DNA from: Dipteris shenzhenensis
Lineage: Eukaryota > Polypodiophyta > Polypodiopsida > Gleicheniales
Length of the DNA: 64,000 nucleotides
Strand: one strand, 5' to 3'
Assembly (NCBI GenBank): GCA_047967505.1
Contig: CM106538.1
Part shown: positions 48,501 through 52,380 of the stretch, in pieces
How positions within the stretch are numbered: the first letter of the stretch is position 1
Layout of the letters: each line of letters opens with the position of its first letter
Translations under genes and position numbers: made by a program
The notes under the pieces: generated by a model
What the model saw: only the letters and a program-made list of their open reading frames with translations
What the model was told of the DNA's origin: nothing
Databases searched by the model: none

Positions 48501-50998
48501 CTTGTGTTTGCTTGCAGGTTAGGGATCTCAGATGCTTGTTCATGTCATTAGCCCTAGCGAGCTGTCAGAAAAACAGCCTGGAACAGGCCTTTAACCAGCC
48601 CCCCAAACTAACTGACTGACCTCCTAATTTCCAAGACGGGCACACCCACATAGAAGGCCTCACTCTCATATGAGATGCTCGTAATTCTAACCAAATGCAG
48701 ACCTAAAAAAGAGCATAGATGAGGTTAAGAATGGGCAAACTGATAAAGAGCTCCAAGAAAATGGAAGCCAATGTAGATGCCAAATTGGAAGCATATACAA
48801 AGGATGGCCAAAGATTTGTGAGTGGGCACAAACCTCCGATAATCAACTGGAGACAAAAGATAAAGTAAGTCTCTTAATCTCAGGGATTGAGGAAGGAGAC
48901 AGCCATTTGGATGCAGCAAGACACTTTATGCATAAGAAATTTGGGGTGGCCAAAAAGCATGTCAAGAGAGTATGGATGGGAAGGTGCCACAAGGAAGAGG
49001 CCTCTTATCATTAAGTTCAACGAGGCACAAGTAAAGAAAACTGTCTTGTCCCGGACGGGTCCACTTTTTATGTTACTGAGGATGTACATGTTTGAGGTGA
49101 TGGCCTTCACCACTCCATAGTGTGATAGCTTTTAGAAGCATAATAAAGTTCATTGGCAAAGAGCTCGCTTACCATGTATATGACCTGGAAATGTTGGCAA
49201 TAAGACGTCAAGATAGACCATAGAAAGTTCGAATGCTTTCTTAAGCAGCCCAACTTGTTGATCAAGCAAAAGAGTGGTTGGCTTCAATGCAATCATATGA
49301 CTGCGACATTAATACAGGAAGTGCAAAGAAAATGTAGTAGAATGTGGACTTGCACATTGTTTGTTGTCTCCACCATATACATATGGAGTTCAGGAGGAGT
49401 GCATGCAGAATCTGAAGGCAGCAGCTATACTTTTAGACTTACAGGAACTTGCATGCCAAGTTCGTCCTGAGTTTCAATGCATAATGGCTTATCGTGAAGG
49501 CAGCGCCTATACTTTTTGACTCGCAGAACCTTGCATGCATAATGGCTTATCGTGTTATTTAGAGAGATGCATTCAGCTCCTATGGCAGTTACACGGGTTA
49601 TCATAAACACAATGAACAGACTAGGCATTAGTTTCTATTGGGAAGAGATGTGGTGAACTCTGTTGAAAAATGCTTGCCATGCCAGCAGAACAAAGTGGAC
49701 AACAATCTGCTAGCTAGCTTGTTGCAGCCATTGCCCATTCCAGAAGGCACGTGGACACATGTCCCCATGGATTTTATTACTACGCTGCCTTCTATGGACA
49801 GGGGATGGGACGGCATGTATGTGGTGGTTTGATAAGCTTACTTCATCCCAACCAAGACACAGTAGTCAGCATCTCCTATTGGCTAGCAGTTCATTAAACG
49901 AAAGTCTAGCCCCAAGACTTTCCTCAAGAGATTGTCAATGATGGAGATGTGAAGTGATGGGCCATCCTTGGCAGGCATCAACTATAGCATTGGGCACCTT
50001 GATCACTCCAGTACGACATATCATCCTGAGAGACTGGTCGGTAAGAAGGTGAACAAATGGGTGGAGGAGTATTAAGGCAATTTTGCCATGACACTTAAGA
50101 GGTCTTCGGATAAATGGTTTGGAATAATCTTCTCACTGCACTATAAACAATCTATGCAGCTGGTTGCAACCCACTCTTGTTTTTTTACGTATGCGCTGCT
50201 TGGACATTGTACTTGTAACCTAAACTTACTTTTGGCTTCATCCTTGTGTATGTTCTGCTCCTGATCTCCAAGAGTGGGGTGTTGTGATAAATGAATTTTC
50301 ACGTAAGACTTGTGATTATAGAAAGTATTATTGTTGAAAAGAGTTAAAATTTCATATTTGCTTGTCATGGTGGACACACCAGCCCTACATGTTGATAAAC
50401 CCTAGCTCGGGTTTCCTAAATGCAATATAAGCCCTGTCATCTTTCACACTATTATCTCCTGGCGGCATTATGATCTTTAGGCAATGCCTTATGCTTGAGC
50501 CATATGATGGCAACAACATGAGAACGATAGTCTTGGGCCTTAAAATCATGCTTGCATACACAGGACCCCAGCATGGCTACCTTATTGTTTAGAGTATCGG
50601 GTGGGTTGAATTGATACCAAATGTTTAGCACATGATACTCATACTATTATGTACCCTCGTAGAGAGCTTGGACAGGTTTACGACTAGAGATTCCCTGTAT
50701 GTTGCTTGATAGATCTTCTATCTGAGCGACCTGAAACCATTGTTTTTTGCTATGCGTTCAAAAGCTAATAAAAGAAGATGATTGCCAAAACCACAGAAAA
50801 CACGATCTTAACTATGTCTATGAAAACTAGCGTGGCGGATCTAAATCCAACCTTCTTAGGGAGATCGAACAGAAACAACACAACAATAACTGAGGATGAA
50901 CGATGGCCCGAAGCCAGAGAACGCAGAAAATAACTTACGTCTTCCTGATGCCCGTAGAGTTGGCAACTGAGCTTATACTCTGCAGATTCTGCCTCCAT
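11525..50998 (-). CDS. PLAA: PLAA/Doa1/Ufd3-like WD40 protein, 5' four exons of a giant-intron gene (join 50939-50998, 28764-29098, 13985-14088, 11525-11593)
   Basis: Four separated minus-strand blocks join in frame at GT/AG sites into 189 codons plus one base. The product starts with a short leader ([17 protein letters not shown]) and then gives consecutive WD40 blades ending in RLWS, KVWN, RRWR and KVWR, each with the GH...D pattern. The order and wording of the blades match plant PLAA homologues as I remember them, for example GHTSFVG.(V/L)AWIPP, LPSGE(V/L)V(T/S)GSSD and the RRWR.GQ stretch. PLAA/Doa1/Ufd3 is a cofactor of the Cdc48/p97 ATPase in ubiquitin turnover: WD40 propeller, then PFU (ubiquitin-binding), then PUL (Cdc48-binding). 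Only the first part of the propeller is in the window; the rest must lie to the left of position 1. No stop or frameshift is visible in the exons, so the gene is probably functional. Family assignment is strong; expression is not shown by sequence alone. Confidence 0.88.
11843..12004. repeat. 81-bp tandem duplication in PLAA intron 3
   Basis: The unit starting atgttgtaccatgtgctaat stands at 11843-11923 and 11924-12004, with a single obvious substitution (ctcgtcc against ctagtcc). Confidence 0.9.
12218..13270 (+). pseudogene. Decayed gypsy gag-protease-RT start
   Basis: The plus strand shows [16 protein letters not shown] (zinc knuckle, degenerate), then [13 protein letters not shown] (protease, normally D-S-G-A-T), then [14 protein letters not shown], and near 13206-13260 a [15 protein letters not shown]-like piece typical of the start of gypsy RT. 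Frames change often. G-runs near 12226-12250 interrupt the front. No LTR was found. Confidence 0.6.
13271..13984. other. Intron 3 sequence without recognised features
   Basis: No ORF with similarity and no repeat was seen between the gypsy relic and exon 3. Confidence 0.4.
13985..14088 (-). CDS. PLAA: PLAA exon 3 (WD40 blade 3/4)
   Basis: The acceptor reads TATGTAG at 14095-14089. The exon is 104 nt: one base completing the Lys codon, 34 codons ([17 protein letters not shown], then [17 protein letters not shown]), and one base of a Gly codon. The donor GTGCCT is at 13984-13979. Both junction phases fit exons 2 and 4 exactly. The exon is too short to stand out as an ORF and was found by following the gene. 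Confidence 0.88.
14096..15700. other. Intron 2 sequence next to exon 3 without recognised features
   Basis: AT-rich with only short ORFs and no protein or LTR signature. It may be original intron sequence. Confidence 0.4.
15770..16277 (+). pseudogene. gypsy integrase C-terminus and chromodomain relic
   Basis: Around 15900-16010 the plus strand reads [20 protein letters not shown] followed by a [16 protein letters not shown] stretch, the familiar C-terminal integrase segment of plant gypsy elements. At 16140-16266 it reads [18 protein letters not shown] and FVFEDIHHS, a chromodomain-like end. The frame shifts between the two, and a PPT-like aagaggaaggg precedes the LTR. Confidence 0.72.
16278..16840 (+). 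mobile_element. Probable gypsy 3' LTR, truncated or abutting copia-2
   Basis: It starts with tgttatgtcaatc right after the purine tract that ends the gypsy relic. It runs into copia-2 at about 16840, where copia coding similarity begins on the other strand. No second LTR is present for comparison. Confidence 0.45.
20411..20760. repeat. Cluster of GTAC/CGTAC motifs in the copia-2 leader
   Basis: Between PBS and gag the sequence is packed with cgtac, gtacg and gtacgg words on both strands (about twenty in 350 bp), unlike neighbouring DNA. A smaller group (gtccgtacatccgtacag) stands at the same place in copia-4 (38825-38850). Confidence 0.7.
20781..20797 (-). other. copia-2 primer-binding site
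   Basis: TGGTATTAGAGCCACGT, one base inside the LTR, is complementary to the 3' end of initiator tRNA-Met apart from one change (TGGTATCAGAGC is usual). Confidence 0.85.
20799..21057 (-). repeat. copia-2 5' LTR (259 bp)
   Basis: On the minus strand it begins TGTAGGCCATCTTC at 21057 and ends GATCCTACA at 20799, with 6-bp inverted ends TGTAGG/CCTACA. A homologous LTR of 257 bp ends copia-3 at 24813-25069. Confidence 0.85.
20995..21566. repeat. 286-bp tandem duplication spanning the copia-2 LTR border
   Basis: Unit 1 is 20995-21280 and unit 2 is 21281-21566. Both start tgcctacaaggcacata. Only a few substitutions separate them. Unit 1 contains the first 63 bp of the LTR (to 21057), so the LTR end is copied at 21281-21343. 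Confidence 0.92.
21567..22087 (+). pseudogene. LINE 3' end fragment
   Basis: Around 21830-21890 the plus strand reads [16 protein letters not shown], matching [16 protein letters not shown] at 25848-25895. It is followed by non-coding sequence ending in ctcatagacctcttggtc (22056-22073), the shared terminal motif. copia-3 starts right after. Confidence 0.55.
22088..25069 (+). mobile_element. copia-3 retrotransposon, 5'-truncated, with 3' LTR
   Basis: It begins inside the integrase ([19 protein letters not shown]) and runs through [18 protein letters not shown]-like, RT ([25 protein letters not shown] at about 23739-23765), RNase H ([39 protein letters not shown]) to the stop at 24682-24684. 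PPT ggaggggag (24802-24810) and the LTR follow. It is the same family as copia-2. Lesions: TGA at 22687, frameshifts near 23190 and 23335, and a deletion after YGLKQA. A 27-bp in-frame duplication (22321-22374) repeats the segment around the second catalytic Asp. Confidence 0.88.
24813..25069 (+). repeat. copia-3 3' LTR (257 bp)
   Basis: TGTAGGCCATCTTC ... GAGCCTACA, with the same inverted ends as the copia-2 LTR. It has TATA-like tatatagtactttg at about 24971. The two LTRs differ clearly in the middle, so these are not copies of one insertion. Confidence 0.85.
25085..25200. repeat. GGAGAT/GATGGA hexamer-type microsatellite
   Basis: Repeated gatgga and gagggaga units fill about 115 bp directly after the copia-3 LTR. 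The Ser-Pro/Glu-Met ORFs in this stretch come from the repeat. Confidence 0.85.
25330..25730 (+). pseudogene. LINE C-terminal tail and 3' UTR
   Basis: Around 25330-25450 the sequence corresponds to the Arg-rich LINE tail seen at 3035-3190. The interval 25575-25705 is the 3' UTR copy, ending gtctcataggcccgtgagg. A long TC tract follows directly. Confidence 0.6.
25731..25785. repeat. (CT)n(CA)n microsatellite at a LINE 3' end
   Basis: About 18 CT units, then CA units, between one LINE terminus (ends about 25730) and the next LINE fragment (starts about 25790). Confidence 0.9.
25786..26075 (+). pseudogene. LINE 3' end fragment
   Basis: The plus strand reads [17 protein letters not shown], then [18 protein letters not shown], homologous to 21790-21890. 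Non-coding sequence follows, ending cccatagacctttggtctcc at 26039-26058. Confidence 0.55.
26080..27025 (+). pseudogene. LINE C-terminal Cys/His region, tail and 3' UTR
   Basis: The plus strand gives [20 protein letters not shown] (about 26282-26341), then a [21 protein letters not shown] segment interrupted by stops, the Arg-rich tail ([15 protein letters not shown], about 26728-26770) and the family 3' UTR ending gtcccataggcccatc near 27018. Confidence 0.65.
27040..28250 (+). pseudogene. LINE C-terminal fragment with a repeated 80-bp block
   Basis: Around 27430-27580 the plus strand reads [19 protein letters not shown], then [17 protein letters not shown], the same region as 7912-7780. Around 27740-27830 it resembles the Cys/His part ([15 protein letters not shown]). 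A block with gccaccacarcctcatacatcgccga occurs at about 27590-27655 and 28165-28245, suggesting an insertion or duplication. Confidence 0.55.
28251..28757. other. Intron 2 sequence next to exon 2 without recognised features
   Basis: The phrase tttttgtaaacaagatt appears twice (28691-28746) as a small 50-bp tandem duplication. Nothing else is recognisable. Confidence 0.4.
28764..29098 (-). CDS. PLAA: PLAA exon 2 (WD40 blades 1-3)
   Basis: The acceptor reads TGTGCAG at 29105-29099 and the exon opens [18 protein letters not shown]. It is 335 nt long (111 codons plus two bases). It contains [39 protein letters not shown] and GHELQVTSV, then ends SASVD plus two bases of a lysine codon at donor GTACTG (28763-28758). 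The reading continues open past the donor but loses all similarity there, which supports the splice site. Confidence 0.9.
29231..29746 (+). pseudogene. LINE C-terminal fragment of a second family
   Basis: The plus strand is open for 115 codons: [20 protein letters not shown], then [17 protein letters not shown], the region after the RT catalytic box. Past 29578 the frame shifts ([14 protein letters not shown]). It is clearly different in sequence from the LINE pieces at 1-8 kb and 25-28 kb. It lies about 130 bp from PLAA exon 2. Confidence 0.65.
29747..29904 (-). repeat. copia-4 3' LTR (approximate)
   Basis: PPT GGAGGGGGCTT (minus, 29915-29905) precedes TGTTGCCACTTTAACC. The stretch CTTTCTCATTATCCAT inside is shared with the 5' LTR at about 39180. 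The left end at a CA near 29747 is uncertain. Confidence 0.5.
30373..30646 (-). repeat. copia-5 3' LTR (274 bp)
   Basis: Starts TGTTGGAGAAATCATAGCC (30646) and ends with a TC-rich stretch and CACACCATGTTCCTTCA. Homologous to the two parts of the 5' LTR and to the LTR piece at 52145-52312. Confidence 0.85.
30656..31875. other. copia-5 internal non-coding region
   Basis: No coding similarity. A phrase around ttattgactccaaatacattc / ttattgactcaacac repeats imperfectly at 30830-30955. Confidence 0.4.
31876..31940. other. Interleaved inverted repeats (pseudoknot-capable) near the 3' side of the Penelope-like element
   Basis: Arm A: tgcccaag (31876-31883) with cttgggca (31925-31932). Arm B: actgggttt (31897-31905) with aaacccagt (31932-31940). 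The arms cross (A-B-A'-B'), so on either strand they could form an H-type pseudoknot or two exclusive hairpins. On the minus strand CTGATGA follows arm A at 31875-31869. Confidence 0.55.
31941..32198. other. A-rich flank and (TC)n beside the PLE
   Basis: A-rich sequence and about 11 CT units at 32061-32080. Probably PLE 3' UTR (minus sense) or copia-5 interior. Confidence 0.35.
32199..34064 (-). pseudogene. Penelope-like element (PLE) reverse transcriptase, near full length
   Basis: One minus-strand frame runs about 620 codons with only two stops, TAG at 33717-33719 and TGA at 32643-32645. RT boxes are intact: a [10 protein letters not shown] segment (motif A), [19 protein letters not shown] (B) and [10 protein letters not shown] (C, the catalytic Asp pair). 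The N-terminal ADK-like [19 protein letters not shown] and the C-terminal MPHIDSNI...[15 protein letters not shown] stretches are typical of a PLE subgroup I know from invertebrates (G.PMGTNCAP.LADL type). No GIY-YIG endonuclease is visible on either side. It sits inside copia-5. Assignment to PLE is by motif wording and order; the exact clade is open. Confidence 0.78.
34275..34709 (-). pseudogene. copia-5 gag fragment
   Basis: The minus strand reads [20 protein letters not shown] and then [14 protein letters not shown], the pattern of a copia Gag (UBN2-like) domain. The Pro/Ala-rich N-terminal part has no clear start codon. It ends at the border with the Penelope-like element. Confidence 0.6.
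34710..35128 (-). other. copia-5 leader region
   Basis: GC-richer sequence with many gcagc words between PBS and gag; no recognisable domain. Confidence 0.35.
35129..35435 (-). repeat. copia-5 5' LTR, with its 3' part and PBS inverted
   Basis: 35435-35327 reads on the minus strand like the first 108 bp of the 3' LTR. The remainder (tagtctataaaggcttgtac ... gtttcgttca) and the PBS tggtatcagtgcaggg lie at 35129-35300 on the plus strand. The summed length (about 270 bp) equals the 3' LTR. Confidence 0.75.
35441..37060 (-). pseudogene. copia-4 integrase and GAG-pre-integrase relic
   Basis: Minus strand: [21 protein letters not shown] (about 36616-36560), then, after a microsatellite, [17 protein letters not shown] (about 36365-36320), pieces of integrase ([12 protein letters not shown] equivalents around 36090-36060; TPTRALK-like at 35850) and [14 protein letters not shown]...[20 protein letters not shown] (35730-35570). 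Frames break repeatedly. Confidence 0.6.
36376..36548. repeat. AT/CA-type microsatellite with about 69-bp higher-order period, inside copia-4
   Basis: Tracts of tatacatatacat and (ta)n, with tatagatatg(t) recurring at 36403, 36471 and 36541. It interrupts the GAG-pre-integrase codons, so it expanded after insertion of copia-4. Confidence 0.85.
37061..38059 (-). pseudogene. copia-4 gag relic
   Basis: From ATG 38059: [20 protein letters not shown], related to the copia-2 Gag start. Further on come [12 protein letters not shown] and [17 protein letters not shown] pieces. About 90 bp of AT-rich DNA is inserted at about 37905-37985. Confidence 0.6.
38208..38471. repeat. 132-bp tandem duplication in the copia-4 leader
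   Basis: Unit cacaaatct(t/a)ccctgcaaaag... at 38208-38339 and 38340-38471, with about ten differences. Confidence 0.88.
39091..39100 (-). other. copia-4 primer-binding site
   Basis: TGGTATCAGG on the minus strand, four bases inside the presumed LTR end (CATTCA at 39105). Matches initiator tRNA-Met. Confidence 0.65.
39105..39308 (-). repeat. copia-4 5' LTR with its 5' part inverted
   Basis: 39105-39209 reads on the minus strand like the end of the 3' LTR (TTGGCCACTGTTACTTTCTCATTATCC-type; compare 29785-29830). 39217-39308 reads on the plus strand like the LTR start (tgttgccactttagcc ... ttcacttgagacacttgg). The break falls at the same point of the LTR (ttggcc) on both sides. Confidence 0.6.
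39310..39926. other. Mixed flank with PBS-like site, (GA)n/(GAAA)n and a LINE-like terminus
   Basis: Minus strand: CCCATAGGCCCGTGTGG (39921-39905) resembles the LINE terminal motif, followed by (TTTC)n(TC)n (39885-39842), then TTAACATGGTATCAGATTAGG (39822-39802), which looks like an LTR end plus PBS. I cannot decide whether this is one LTR or a LINE tail beside an LTR. The rest is unassigned. Confidence 0.4.
40421..40497 (+). promoter_or_regulatory. Cluster of ACGTGGCA / CACGTG (G-box) motifs in the gypsy-1 U3
   Basis: acgtggca at 40421, cacgtg at 40434-40439 and 40489-40494, plus tgccacatgg between. The G-box core binds plant bZIP and bHLH factors (ABA, light, stress). It lies 160-240 bp upstream of the TATA box, a typical enhancer place. 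The same cluster is in the 3' LTR at 46696-46772 (cores at 46709 and 46764). Confidence 0.65.
40539..40563. other. 11-bp perfect inverted repeat in the gypsy-1 LTR
   Basis: gccccaaatct (40539-40549), loop ggt, agatttggggc (40553-40563). Kept in the 3' LTR at 46814-46838. It lies between G-boxes and TATA. Confidence 0.85.
40657..40664 (+). promoter_or_regulatory. gypsy-1 LTR TATA box
   Basis: tataaaag, preceded by a G-run and followed by TC-rich sequence as in plant core promoters. The copy in the 3' LTR is at 46932-46939. Confidence 0.75.
41732..41743 (+). other. gypsy-1 primer-binding site
   Basis: tggtatcagagc, one base after the LTR end: initiator tRNA-Met. Confidence 0.92.
41813..46188 (+). 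pseudogene. gypsy-1 gag-pol polyprotein gene with several lesions
   Basis: Start ATG 41813 ([20 protein letters not shown]). Gag, zinc knuckle [14 protein letters not shown] (about 42794-42834), protease [12 protein letters not shown] (about 42997; Asp of DSG changed to Asn), [15 protein letters not shown] and FFDDILIF (about 44011), RNase [12 protein letters not shown], integrase HHCC (about 45015-45125) and D,D,E in MDFI, SDRDSK, QTEVTN (about 45205, 45388, 45497), then the YYGPFQVL...[12 protein letters not shown] segment and chromodomain [15 protein letters not shown], stop TGA 46186. Lesions: TGA 42257, TGA 43889, a 2-nt loss near 44120, TGA 45561, TAA 45768, and a shift near 46005. Confidence 0.9.
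46202..48042 (+). repeat. gypsy-1 3' LTR (1,841 bp)
   Basis: Same ends as the 5' LTR, with a shorter G-run (47839-47849). Preceded by PPT agacggagggaa. Confidence 0.93.
48043..48724. other. Flank of gypsy-1; possible tRNA-derived SINE piece and a tandem repeat
   Basis: Minus strand GGTTCGAGACC (about 48213-48203) fits the RNA polymerase III B box, followed by A/T-rich sequence. No convincing A box was placed, so the SINE reading is weak. Confidence 0.25.
48365..48484. repeat. 60-bp tandem duplication
   Basis: gattcgagatcat(a/g)t(a/c)tcg... at 48365-48424 and 48425-48484, with about five differences. Confidence 0.9.
48725..49120 (+). pseudogene. LINE ORF1-like (RRM type) fragment
   Basis: The plus strand reads [20 protein letters not shown], then, in another frame, [20 protein letters not shown] and a YVTEDV-like end. 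This order (lI.GI.E, rP.iikF, K..vL) is that of L1-type ORF1 proteins. Confidence 0.45.
49095..50110 (+). pseudogene. Decayed gypsy RNase H-integrase fragment (gypsy-4)
   Basis: [28 protein letters not shown] (about 49124-49210, read in short pieces) resembles the RNase H end. [33 protein letters not shown] and [16 protein letters not shown] (49668-49830) are integrase. The lineage differs from gypsy-1. Confidence 0.7.
50111..50938. other. Probable gypsy-4 LTR remnant and intron 1 start
   Basis: gagtggggtgttgtgataaatg (50271-50292) looks like PPT plus LTR start (TGTTGTGATAAATG). The right end of the LTR is not identifiable. The last ~200 bp before exon 1 look unique. Confidence 0.4.
50939..50998 (-). 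CDS. PLAA: PLAA exon 1 (start codon, 20 codons)
   Basis: The ATG is at 50998-50996. Twenty codons follow, ending ...YGHQED, and the donor GTAAGT occupies 50938-50933. The exon ends in phase 0. A TTG 27 bases upstream is in the same frame but is not a likely start, because family members begin a few residues before the first GH of blade 1. The 5' UTR must extend to higher coordinates; AT-rich TATA-like sequence lies around 51200-51230, but I cannot place the transcription start. Confidence 0.85.
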
Positions 50999-52140
50999 GA
51001 AAGCACCTTCTTGTAAAGCAGACAAACAGTTACAAGTTTTTCCTGTGTGCCGCAGACTGGAAGTTTAACGGGCTTATACAGTCATCGCGTGGAAGCATCG
51101 CTATTTGTGTGGAACACACGACAAACTCATAGCTCTTTAAGGAATTAGTATATGTCTTAAATTTTAGTATGTAAAGCATACATAGCTCTCTTATGTATAA
51201 TGATATAATATATAACCTTATTAATTAATATATGTAGTTTGTCAAAGCACCTTTCGTATCTATTTCATCATTAGTTTATCAAGATCAGCACACTATAGGA
51301 AATGTAGTTTATCAAGTTCTAACTTAAAGATATCAAGCACATTTTATATCCATTTAGCTAGGTTTGAAAACAAAACGTATAGAGAAGTAAACAATTCCTC
51401 TTGAATCCACTTCAGAGGAAAAGCTAGCCTTCATCCTTTGGACAACCTTAGCACACAAAGCTAGCCATTGTCCTTTAAACAACTCCACTAGGTTCACTTT
51501 ATACCTTATGGGGATTCTTTTAATTCAGTTTACCTACATGGTTTAGCACTCAAATGTCATATGTAGCACAATCTAGCATGTGGATTATTTTTTGCATGTA
51601 GTACATAGCACTCAAATGTCATATATCGCACTTAAATACGTATTACATAGCACAATCTTATAGCATTGACATTCTATATATCTCTAATAAACACGATTTA
51701 CTTGTAACCATTATGACCTAGCACTTAAATATGTGCTATATAGCAAAATCTCTGTGCCATATGGCATTGAAATCGTACTAGCAATCAATAAGTCTCTGCA
51801 ATCTAGTACGATTTCAATTACTTATCCAAAGTAATAATTTTTTATAAATATATAGGGGGGAGCTTTAAATTAGGCATCTAGAGACATATACATATTAAAG
51901 GGGGTGAATAATTATGATTGGATTCTTAAATTTCCAATATTAGCGTATTTTAAATAAATGTTTTCTTGCATGTGATATTTGGGTTTTTAAATCATGAACC
52001 CCGCAAGAACAAATCACATTTACAAAGCATGATATTATTTCTAAGAGAAAATATAAGAAGGAGTGATGCTATGTTAATTCATGCTCATTAAGGTTAAGAA
52101 CATTGATTTTTTCAATATATTCAGATAATTATTAAGGAGA
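50999..52140. promoter_or_regulatory. PLAA upstream region (5' UTR and promoter should lie here)
   Basis: AT-rich DNA with TATA-like words on the minus strand around 51230-51200. Degenerate tagcac(t/a)caaatgtcatat phrases recur at 51545-51800. No transposon coding seen. Promoter position is inferred only from the start codon. Confidence 0.35.
51767..51817. repeat. 15-bp perfect inverted repeat, 21-nt loop
   Basis: ttgaaatcgtactag (51767-51781) and ctagtacgatttcaa (51803-51817). It lies about 0.8 kb upstream of the PLAA ATG. Confidence 0.9.
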
Positions 52141-52144
52141 AAGT

Positions 52145-52252
52145 CATGGGACTTATCCACATGCACTTGGTGCTAGTATGTGTGTACTTCACTTGTCTCA
52201 TTGATGATGATGAATGAATGCAAGCCTTTCATGGTGTCTACATTTGAGTATC

Positions 52253-52312
<60 letters not shown>
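52145..52312 (+). repeat. copia-5-family LTR fragment ending in a long (TC)n
   Basis: tcatgggacttatccacatg, gtacttcacttgtctcattg and gtctacatttgagtatcat match the copia-5 LTRs. About 26 TC units follow at 52258-52311. Confidence 0.75.
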
Positions 52313-52316
<4 letters not shown>

Positions 52317-52380
52317 TTTCATAAACTTAATATTCTTAATCTCGCCTTCATTTCACTTTATTTATATTTGTTGCACCATC

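Larger units (their letters stand above)
29099..50938 (-). other. PLAA intron 1, 21,840 bp, filled with nested LTR retrotransposons
   Basis: This interval runs from donor GTAAGT to acceptor TGTGCAG. It holds a LINE 3' part, copia-4 with copia-5 and a Penelope-like element nested inside, the full gypsy-1, a LINE ORF1-like piece and a gypsy relic. Almost no sequence is left that I would call unique intron. Confidence 0.85.
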
